Below, in pieces: positions 1 to 4,890 of a stretch of DNA of 5,692 bases (positions are counted from its first letter, which is position 1; each line of letters begins with the position of its first letter). The position numbers and the translations under genes are program-made. The notes under the pieces are model-generated. The model ran no database searches. It was not told where the DNA came from and was given only the letters and a program-made list of their open reading frames with translations. Source of the stretch: Planctomycetota bacterium (GTDB lineage: Bacteria > Planctomycetota > Phycisphaerae > Phycisphaerales > UBA1924); assembly GCA_017303565.1 (NCBI GenBank), contig JAFLCM010000179.1, positions 1 to 5,692 of the forward strand, written 5' to 3'.

Positions 1-99
1 GCGAGGCGATGCGTCACGGGTTGGCTCCGAATGACCGCCGGGCGGGCGGGGTGCGGGTGCGAACGAGACGTGCCGGAATGGGGTGCGAGCCTGATTCTC

Positions 100-105
100 T
101 ATCTT
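100..105 (+). promoter_or_regulatory. Possible -10 element (TATCTT) for the pseudouridine synthase gene
   Basis: The hexamer TATCTT ends 7 bases before the GTG start at 113. That is the spacing expected if transcription begins at or next to the start codon (a leaderless message). No convincing -35 element is seen 16-18 bases upstream. The only purine-rich stretch before the start, AGGGA at 106-110, is just 2 bases from GTG, too close for a normal ribosome binding site. The same arrangement recurs before two other genes in the window. Confidence 0.35.
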
Positions 106-112
106 AGGGACT

Positions 113-826
113 GTGAACGAGAGGCCCGACATCCACCGAGGCAGGGAGGTTCCGGGGCGACTGCCGCCGCCGGTGGCGTGCGATGGAGAACTCCGTGTGG
201 TGGAGGCGTCGAACCAGTGGGTGGTGGTGGACAAGCCCGCGGGGCTGCTGAGCGTGCCGGGGATCGGCGAAGAGAAGAAGGACTGCGTGGTGGCCCGAGT
301 GCGGGCGATGTTCCCGGCGGCGACCGGGCCGATGATGGTGCATCGGCTGGACATGGACACGTCGGGGCTGATGGTGGTAGCGCTGACGCCGGGAGCGCAG
401 CGGGCGTTGAGTGGTCAGTTTGAGCGGCGCGAGACACACAAAAGGTACGTGGCGCTGCTGGATGGGATCGTGGCGCACGCGGATGAGGGGGAGGTGGACG
501 CGCCGCTGCGACTGGACGTGAGCCGGAGGCCGTTTCAGGTGTACGACTGGCTGCACGGTCGTGAGGCGGTGACGCGGTGGCGGGTGCTGAGTTTCGAAGT
601 GGACCGGACTCGGGTGGCGCTGTGGCCCTTGACGGGGCGGACGCACCAGTTGCGGGTTCACGCGGCGCTGCTCCCGCCGATCGGAATCGGGCGGGCGATC
701 GTGGGCGATCCGCTGTACGGGCGACGGTTGTCGGGGGAACGGCTGATGCTGCACGCGGGGGAGCTGGGTTTCTCGGACCCGGGCGGAGGCGGAGGGGTGC
801 TTTTTCGGTCAGCGGTGCCGTTCTAG
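113..826 (+). CDS. rluA: RluA-family RNA pseudouridine synthase
   Basis: This enzyme should convert specific uridines to pseudouridine in structured RNA. E. coli RluA acts on 23S rRNA U746 and tRNA U32. The 237-residue protein aligns along most of its length with E. coli RluA (about 219 residues) from memory: VVDKPAGLLSVPG near residues 38-50, the catalytic-loop motif HRLDMDTSGL at 77-86 with presumed catalytic Asp80, KRYVALL at 110-116, GRTHQLRVHAA at 175-185 and GDPLYG at 198-203. There is no N-terminal S4 RNA-binding domain, which fits RluA rather than RluC or RluD. The first 25 or so residues look poorly conserved. The start is GTG at 113; an in-frame GTG at 173 would give a protein 20 residues shorter and cannot be excluded. 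The family call is firm, but the exact target RNA is inferred. It appears monocistronic. Confidence 0.9.
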   Translation: MNERPDIHRGREVPGRLPPPVACDGELRVVEASNQWVVVDKPAGLLSVPGIGEEKKDCVVARVRAMFPAATGPMMVHRLDMDTSGLMVVALTPGAQRALSGQFERRETHKRYVALLDGIVAHADEGEVDAPLRLDVSRRPFQVYDWLHGREAVTRWRVLSFEVDRTRVALWPLTGRTHQLRVHAALLPPIGIGRAIVGDPLYGRRLSGERLMLHAGELGFSDPGGGGGVLFRSAVPF

Positions 827-846
827 GGCGTGGTCCGGGCGGGCAC

Positions 847-863
847 AACGCGGCTGCTGCGTT
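847..863 (+). repeat. Short hairpin after the pseudouridine synthase gene
   Basis: The arms AACGC (847-851) and GCGTT (859-863) pair perfectly across a 7-base loop, starting 20 bases after the stop codon at 826. No T-run follows, so it is not a typical intrinsic terminator. It could stabilise the 3' end of the message or be chance in GC-rich DNA. Confidence 0.3.
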
Positions 864-876
864 CACCCTATTCGGG

Positions 877-930
877 GAATCACGGATGCGGCACGGATTC
901 TCTCAGGATTGTCCCTGAACCCGTTCGGGT
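877..930. repeat. Run of three adjacent inverted repeats upstream of the receptor gene
   Basis: Three perfect 5-base inverted repeats lie end to end. GAATC (877-881) pairs with GATTC (896-900). TCAGG (903-907) pairs with CCTGA (914-918). ACCCG (919-923) is separated from CGGGT (926-930) by TT. The first loop also holds a 7-base direct repeat, CACGGAT at 881-887 and 892-898, offset by 11 bases or about one helical turn. They could be operator sites or a folded RNA leader. Each repeat alone is short, so chance is possible; the clustering is the notable part. Confidence 0.35.
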
Positions 931-943
931 GGGATGCCGACAT
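916..943 (+). promoter_or_regulatory. Possible sigma-28 (FliA)-type promoter for the chemotaxis receptor
   Basis: TGAA at 916-919, a 16-base spacer and GCCGACAT at 936-943 resemble the flagellar sigma-28 consensus TAAA-N15/16-GCCGATAA, matching 9 of 12 positions. Chemotaxis receptors are commonly transcribed by this sigma factor. Transcription would begin near 950, giving a leader of about 65 bases before the ATG at 1017. The match is partial and was found by eye, and the lineage may use a different consensus. Confidence 0.3.
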
Positions 944-960
944 TTGGGCGTCGTGCTGCG

Positions 961-976
961 CGGCTGGTGTCAGCCG
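961..976 (+). repeat. Leader hairpin before the receptor gene
   Basis: CGGCTG (961-966) and CAGCCG (971-976) form a perfect 6-base stem with loop GTGT. It would sit near the middle of the receptor mRNA leader if transcription starts near 950. It is followed at once by a G-run and an out-of-frame ATG at 986. Its role is unknown. Confidence 0.35.
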
Positions 977-1004
977 GGGGCGACCATGAACGACTCGAAA
1001 GATT

Positions 1005-1010
1005 GGGGAG
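1005..1010 (+). promoter_or_regulatory. Ribosome binding site of the chemotaxis receptor
   Basis: GGGGAG ends 6 bases before the ATG at 1017. This is the clearest Shine-Dalgarno match in the window and fixes the receptor start. It contrasts with the weak or badly placed matches before the other four genes. Confidence 0.75.
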
Positions 1011-1016
1011 CGGACC

Positions 1017-2900
1017 ATGACCAGTTGGTTCAAGAGCCTGAGCCTGGCGTCCAAGGTGATCGTGGCGACGATGGCGATCCTCGCGATCGTGGTTGCGGTG
1101 AACTACGTGGTGTTCGTGAAGGGGTACCGCGCGAGCGCCCTGGAAGCGATGAAGGAGAAGGCGGCGGCGTTCACGGCCGTGGCCGACGAGGCGAAGAACC
1201 ACACGGCGCAGATCGCCAAGAGCGGCGCGTTCGACATGGACGGGATGCTCGCCGACCTGAAGAAGACGCTGGAGTCGGGCAAGTCGTACAAGGAGTCCAA
1301 GATCTTCGCGACGATCCCGGTCGTGGCGGGCTGGACCGCCGCCCAGGAAGCGGCCAAGCGCGAGAACATCGAGTTCAAGATCGCGTCGTTCGAGGCGCGG
1401 AACAAGGAGAACGAGCCACAGGCCGGGACGTTCCGCGCGAACCTTCTGACGAAACTGACGCAGCAGGTGAACGGCGGCGGCGCGGAGGCGATCGGCGAGA
1501 TCGATCCCGCCACCAACACGTTTCACTACATGCGGGCCATCCGTCTGACCGAGGGGTGCATGATGTGCCACGGCGACCCCGGCAACCAGTGGGACACCGA
1601 CAAGGACGGGAAGGACCCGGTCGGGTTCCGCATGGAGGGTTGGAAGGTCGGCTACATGCACGGCGCGTACGAGGTGCAGCTGCCCGTCAAGGTGGTTGAC
1701 GACCAGGTGGCCTCGTTCATCACGGGCGGCCTGGGCTGGACCGTTCCCCTCGTCATCGTGGGCGGCGGTCTGTTCATCTTCATGCTGCGGGTGACGATGG
1801 TGAAGCCGCTCAAGTCTCTGATCGCGAGCGTGAACGACATCGCCGACGGCGAGGGCGACCTGACGCAGCGGATCACGATCAATCGGGCCGACGAGATCGG
1901 CCAGTTGGCCGGGGGCTTCAACAAGTTCGTGTCGTATCTGCACGGGGTGATCAGCGACGTGCGCCGCTCGACGGAAGAAGTGGCGGCGGCGGCGACGGAG
2001 ATCGCGGCCAGCGCCGAGGAGATGTCGGCGGGCATGCAGGAGCAGTCCGGGCAGGTGACGCAGATCTCCAGCGCGATCGAGGAGATGACCTCGAGCGTCG
2101 CGGAGGTGGCGCGCCGGTCGAACGACGCGAACACGTCCGCGACCGAGAGCGGGAACCTCGCCGAGAAGGGCGGGAACGAGGTCAACAAGACCATCACCGA
2201 GATGCAGTCGATCAACGGCGCCGTAACCGCCGGGGCCGCGAGCGTGTCCGAGCTGGGCAAGCGGAGCGAGCAGATCGGGCAGATCATCGAGGTGATCAAC
2301 GACATCGCCGACCAGACCAACCTGCTGGCCCTGAACGCGGCGATCGAGGCGGCGCGTGCGGGCGAGCACGGTCGCGGGTTCGCGGTGGTCGCCGACGAGG
2401 TCCGCAAGCTGGCGGACCGGACGACCAAGGCGACCAAGGAGATCGCCGAGAGCATCCAGACGATCCAGAACGAGACGGGCCAGGCGGTGGCGCGGATGAG
2501 CGAGGGCACGCAGCAGGTGCAGGCGGGCGTGGAGCTCGCCGGTCAGGCGGGCGAGAGCCTGAAGCAGATCGTGTCCAGCGCCCGCAGCGTGGCCCAGATG
2601 ATCCAGTCGATCGCGGCGGCTGCCCAGCAGCAGACCAGCGCGAGCGAGGAGATCAGCCGCAACGTGTCGTCGATCGACCAGCTCACGAAGCAGACGGCGC
2701 AGGGCGCCGACCAGGCGGCGAGCGCGGCGAGCCAGCTGTCCGCCAACGCGGAGAAGCTGCGCTCGATCGTGACGCGGTTCAAGCTGGACGCGGACAACTC
2801 GCGGTCGTCGGCCTCGTCGTCTGCCGAGCCCGCCTCCGCGGGGACGATGACGATGCCCAAGCCGACCTACGCCAAGAGCAAGTTCCGCAAGGCGGCGTGA
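1017..2900 (+). CDS. Methyl-accepting chemotaxis protein with periplasmic c-type heme (Tll0287/DUF3365-like) sensor
   Basis: This 627-residue transmembrane receptor should sense a redox or small-ligand signal through a periplasmic heme and control a CheA kinase. Order of parts: membrane helix about 12-34; periplasmic sensor about 35-240 containing CMMCH at 181-185, a CxxCH motif for covalent heme c, followed by GDPGN; second membrane helix about 241-260; HAMP about 261-312; coiled-coil signalling domain about 313-588. The signalling hairpin tip carries the highly conserved stretch at 423-469 (IADQTNLLALNAAIEAARAGE in its middle). Text such as YMRAIRLTEGCMMCHGDP and the segment around ARNKENEP (127-134) fits the Tll0287-like family. 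The two heme cysteines are the only cysteines in the protein. The tail (590-627) is Ser/Ala-rich then basic, with no NWETF-type CheR/CheB tether. The start is set by GGGGAG at 1005-1010. No other che genes are adjacent. The receptor call is near certain; the ligand is unknown. Confidence 0.95.
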   Translation: MTSWFKSLSLASKVIVATMAILAIVVAVNYVVFVKGYRASALEAMKEKAAAFTAVADEAKNHTAQIAKSGAFDMDGMLADLKKTLESGKSYKESKIFATIPVVAGWTAAQEAAKRENIEFKIASFEARNKENEPQAGTFRANLLTKLTQQVNGGGAEAIGEIDPATNTFHYMRAIRLTEGCMMCHGDPGNQWDTDKDGKDPVGFRMEGWKVGYMHGAYEVQLPVKVVDDQVASFITGGLGWTVPLVIVGGGLFIFMLRVTMVKPLKSLIASVNDIADGEGDLTQRITINRADEIGQLAGGFNKFVSYLHGVISDVRRSTEEVAAAATEIAASAEEMSAGMQEQSGQVTQISSAIEEMTSSVAEVARRSNDANTSATESGNLAEKGGNEVNKTITEMQSINGAVTAGAASVSELGKRSEQIGQIIEVINDIADQTNLLALNAAIEAARAGEHGRGFAVVADEVRKLADRTTKATKEIAESIQTIQNETGQAVARMSEGTQQVQAGVELAGQAGESLKQIVSSARSVAQMIQSIAAAAQQQTSASEEISRNVSSIDQLTKQTAQGADQAASAASQLSANAEKLRSIVTRFKLDADNSRSSASSSAEPASAGTMTMPKPTYAKSKFRKAA

Positions 2901-2924
2901 GGCGGAGATCGAAGTCGAGCTTCT

Positions 2925-3335
2925 TCACACCCCGGCCCGCGCCGGGGTTTTTCTTGCGCGACTCGCGGAGACCAGGATGAGCGCGCCCCACACAGCCAGC
3001 GCCCCGCCGAGCGCGCCGAGCCAGAGCGTGCGCCGAACCGGCGCGATCTCGGAAGGCGGAGCGGTGAACCACAGCAGGCCCGCGTCGATGAGAAACGCGG
3101 CGAACGCGGCGAGGGTGAGGCAGGAGAAGAGCGAGGCGAACGCGCTCGGGCGCCGAGCGGAGACGACCCACCATGATCTCCGTGCGGCGGCACGCTCCAG
3201 CACCGGGCTTGGAACAACGCAGCAGACGACGATCCGGAGCGACGTGCACACCCAGAGCGCGAAGCAGATGATCAGGAAAAGCGGCATCGCGACGATCGCC
3301 ACAAGCCCGGGCAGGATCTCCATCGCGTCGCTCAT
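2925..3335 (-). CDS. Small three-helix membrane protein of unknown function
   Basis: I do not recognise this family. The 136-residue protein starts MSDAMEILPG and has three hydrophobic stretches: about 7-42 (long, possibly one helix plus a membrane-lying part, with Cys at 24, 30, 38 and 39), 66-90 and 103-125. A basic loop with RR pairs at 52-53 and 61-62, and a basic tail (SRARKTPARAGV), suggest that loop and the C-terminus are cytoplasmic. The frame stays open upstream to an ATG at 3506, but those 57 residues are Gly/Pro/Asp-rich and not protein-like, so ATG at 3335 is preferred; ATG at 3323 is an alternative. There is no good Shine-Dalgarno. It converges on the chemotaxis receptor gene (stop codons 24 bases apart) and is divergent from serA. 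Its last codons overlap the receptor's terminator. Gene reality rests on the hydrophobic pattern, which a shadow frame would rarely give. Confidence 0.65.
   Translation of the reverse strand: MSDAMEILPGLVAIVAMPLFLIICFALWVCTSLRIVVCCVVPSPVLERAAARRSWWVVSARRPSAFASLFSCLTLAAFAAFLIDAGLLWFTAPPSEIAPVRRTLWLGALGGALAVWGALILVSASRARKTPARAGV
2929..2952 (+). terminator. Intrinsic terminator of the chemotaxis receptor gene
   Basis: ACCCCGGC (2929-2936) pairs perfectly with GCCGGGGT (2941-2948) around the loop CCGC. A T-run covers 2948-2952, and TT recurs at 2954-2955. It lies 28 bases after the receptor stop codon, in the right orientation. On the minus strand the hairpin is not followed by T's, so it should work in one direction only. 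It sits inside the final codons of the convergent membrane-protein gene. Confidence 0.85.
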
Positions 3336-3343
3336 GGGTTGCC

Positions 3344-3349
3344 AGCCTA
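3344..3349 (-). promoter_or_regulatory. Possible -10 element (TAGGCT) for the three-helix membrane protein
   Basis: Reading the minus strand, TATAGGCTGG precedes the ATG at 3335. TAGGCT leaves 8 bases to the start, and the overlapping TATAGG leaves 10. Either would place transcription start within a few bases of the ATG. No convincing -35 element is visible. The same eight bases, TAGGCTGG, occur just before the start at 4891. Confidence 0.35.
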
Positions 3350-3451
3350 TACGCCCCGCACCGGCCCCTGATCCAGCATGGCCAAAGCCGCCTCCATCGG
3401 TTCCGGTCATGCTCGGGTTATCAGGGCGTGGCGGTTGATGGCCTCCAATGG

Positions 3452-3474
3452 TTGCATTCGAGTCCGGAGTGCAA
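3452..3474. promoter_or_regulatory. Inverted repeat, candidate operator between divergent genes
   Basis: TTGCATTC (3452-3459) and GAGTGCAA (3467-3474) are inverted copies matching at 7 of 8 positions, separated by 7 bases. The 23-base element lies between the divergent starts at 3335 and 3569, just upstream of a possible serA promoter at 3487-3515. Size and symmetry suit a dimeric regulator. No regulator is encoded in the window, so its identity is unknown. Confidence 0.4.
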
Positions 3475-3486
3475 TCCCGGGCGTGA

Positions 3487-3515
3487 TCGACCCGGACCGG
3501 AGCCACCCCTACCGT
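3487..3515 (+). promoter_or_regulatory. Possible serA promoter
   Basis: TCGACC (3487-3492; 4 of 6 match to TTGACA), a 17-base spacer and TACCGT (3510-3515; fits TANNNT) form a plausible sigma-70-like promoter. Transcription would start near 3522, giving a leader of about 47 bases that includes the 3527-3545 hairpin. The match is weak and was found by eye. Confidence 0.25.
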
Positions 3516-3545
3516 TGGGGTCTTCGGCGGGCGTCCATCGCCCGC
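3505..3545 (+). repeat. Two tandem hairpins in the serA upstream region
   Basis: ACCCC (3505-3509) pairs with GGGGT (3517-3521). Six bases later GCGGGCG (3527-3533) pairs perfectly with CGCCCGC (3539-3545) around the loop TCCAT. The second, very GC-rich stem ends 23 bases before the ATG at 3569. There is no T-run, so it is not a terminator on this strand. It may shape the serA leader. No known riboswitch was recognised. Confidence 0.45.
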
Positions 3546-3568
3546 GGCTTCCGACCGATGAACGCGTC

Positions 3569-4855
3569 ATGTCCACGACGCTGCCCGTTCCCCCTGCCCG
3601 CAAGTCCCCCGGCACCCGCCCCATGAACGCCCCGACTTCCTACCCGCTGCACAAGATCAAGGTGGTCCTGCTCGAGAACGTTCACCCCCGCGCGGTCGAA
3701 CTGTTCGAGGAGCAGGGGTACAGCGTGGAGGCGCACAAGAAGGCGTTGTCGGGGAAGGACCTGATCGACGCCGCCGGGGATGCGCACCTCTTGGGCATCC
3801 GGTCCAAGACGACGCTGACGCCGGAGTTCTTCGAGTCGGCCAAGAGGCTGTGGGCGGTCGGGTGCTTCTGCATCGGGACCAACCAGGTCTCGCTGGGGTC
3901 GGCTGCGGACAAGGGGGTGAGCGTGTTCAACGCGCCGTTCTCGAACACGCGGAGCGTGGCCGAGGTGACGGTGGCGGAGGTGATCGCGCTCAACCGCGGG
4001 ATCGTCGAGCGTTCGGCGCAGATGCACGCGGGCAAGTGGGTGAAGTCCGCGGAGGGATTCCACGAGGTGCGGGGCCGCGTGCTCGGCCTGGTCGGATACG
4101 GGCGGATCGGCTCGCAGGTGAGCGTGCTGGCGGAGTCGCTGGGGCTGCGGGTGATCTTCTACGACATCGCGGACAAGCTGCCGCTGGGCAACGCGCAGGC
4201 GGTGAAGTCGCTGCACGCGCTGCTGGAGCAGTCGGACATCGTGTCGCTGCACGTGCCGGAGACCGCGGCAACGATGAACCTGATCGGGCGGGCGGAACTG
4301 GCGCGGATGAAGAAGGGCGCGGTCTTGATCAACAACGCGCGGGGGACGGTGGTCGATGTGGACGCGCTGGCGGAGGCGCTGAAGTCCGGTCACCTGTTCG
4401 GCGCGGCGGTCGACGTCTTCCCCGAAGAGCCCGAGAGCAACGAGCAGGAGTTCAGGAGCCCCCTGCGGGGCCTGCCGGGGGTGATCCTGACGCCGCATAT
4501 CGCCGGCAGCACCCTCGAGGCCCAGCGGAACATCGCCGACGAGGTTTCGACGAAGCTGGTGAAGTACATGAACAACGGCTCGACGGCGGGGAGCGTGAAC
4601 TTCCCCGAGGTCGACCTGCCGGTGCTGCACGAGGGGCACCACCGGATCCTGCACTTCCACCGCAACGTGCCGGGCGTATTGAGCAAGCTGCACAAACTGA
4701 TCGCCGACCTGGGGGCGAACATCGCCGCCGAGACGCTGCAGTCGAACCCGCGGCACGGGTACGTCATCATCGACATCGACGGCAAGAACTCCGACGCGGT
4801 GAAGGAGGGGCTGCGCGGCATCCCCGAGACCATCCGGGTGCGGACGCTGTGGTAG
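3569..4855 (+). CDS. serA: D-3-phosphoglycerate dehydrogenase, E. coli-type with ACT domain
   Basis: This cytoplasmic enzyme oxidises 3-phosphoglycerate to 3-phosphohydroxypyruvate with NAD+, the first step of serine synthesis. The 428-residue protein closely follows E. coli SerA (410 residues): conserved CFCIGTNQV (99-107) and FNAPFSNTRSVAE (120-132), nucleotide-binding GYGRIG (176-181), catalytic Arg258 (in NARGT), Glu287 (in EEP) and His310 (in TPHIAGS), then a C-terminal ACT domain (about 358-428). Residues matching E. coli's serine-binding His344, Asn346 and Asn364 are present as His364, Asn366 and Asn384, so feedback inhibition by serine is expected. A two-residue insertion precedes the ACT domain. 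The start at 3569 was chosen because third-position G/C rises sharply there. ATG at 3623 would give exactly 410 residues and is a real alternative; neither has a good ribosome binding site. The frame is open further upstream, but that part is not protein-like. Confidence 0.95.
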   Translation: MSTTLPVPPARKSPGTRPMNAPTSYPLHKIKVVLLENVHPRAVELFEEQGYSVEAHKKALSGKDLIDAAGDAHLLGIRSKTTLTPEFFESAKRLWAVGCFCIGTNQVSLGSAADKGVSVFNAPFSNTRSVAEVTVAEVIALNRGIVERSAQMHAGKWVKSAEGFHEVRGRVLGLVGYGRIGSQVSVLAESLGLRVIFYDIADKLPLGNAQAVKSLHALLEQSDIVSLHVPETAATMNLIGRAELARMKKGAVLINNARGTVVDVDALAEALKSGHLFGAAVDVFPEEPESNEQEFRSPLRGLPGVILTPHIAGSTLEAQRNIADEVSTKLVKYMNNGSTAGSVNFPEVDLPVLHEGHHRILHFHRNVPGVLSKLHKLIADLGANIAAETLQSNPRHGYVIIDIDGKNSDAVKEGLRGIPETIRVRTLW

Positions 4856-4878
4856 AGGCGCGACGCCCGGCGGCTTGG

Positions 4879-4884
4879 TAGGCT
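4879..4884 (+). promoter_or_regulatory. Possible -10 element (TAGGCT) for the downstream membrane protein
   Basis: TAGGCT ends 6 bases before the ATG at 4891, the spacing expected for a leaderless message. No -35 element is clear. AGG at 4880-4882, 8 bases from the start, could instead act as a weak Shine-Dalgarno. The gene may also be read through from serA, since no terminator is seen in the 35-base gap. Confidence 0.35.
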
Positions 4885-4890
4885 GGGGGC

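Noticed and set aside
1..112. Possible end of an upstream gene (a frame stopping at 32-34) or a minus-strand GTG start near 15-17
   Set aside because: Too little sequence is visible to support either; no recognisable protein motif.
99..866. Two long minus-strand frames (99-866 and 104-754) opposite the pseudouridine synthase
   Set aside because: Both are Pro/Arg/Ala- or His/Arg-rich and lie opposite a gene with full catalytic motifs. They are shadows.
827..1016. Known riboswitch (for example cyclic-di-GMP type) before the receptor
   Set aside because: Several hairpins are present but the conserved core sequences of riboswitches I know were not found.
903..2369. A 488-residue open frame on the minus strand opposite the chemotaxis receptor
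   Set aside because: It lies antisense to a receptor with unmistakable conserved motifs. Its translation is dominated by Arg, His, Leu, Asp and Val without domains, typical of a shadow frame in GC-rich coding DNA.
2977..3438. A 153-residue plus-strand frame opposite the small membrane protein
   Set aside because: Its translation is low-complexity Ala/Ser/Pro/Arg with no hydrophobic core. The minus-strand frame gives three clean membrane segments, so that strand was preferred.
3428..3568. Upstream extension of the serA frame by 47 residues
   Set aside because: The codons lose the G/C third-position bias, the residues are not protein-like, and the segment covers hairpins and an inverted repeat better explained as control DNA.
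3509..4756. A 415-residue open frame on the minus strand opposite serA
   Set aside because: It is antisense to a clearly conserved enzyme, with an Arg/His/Gln/Leu-rich translation and no recognisable domain or start signal.
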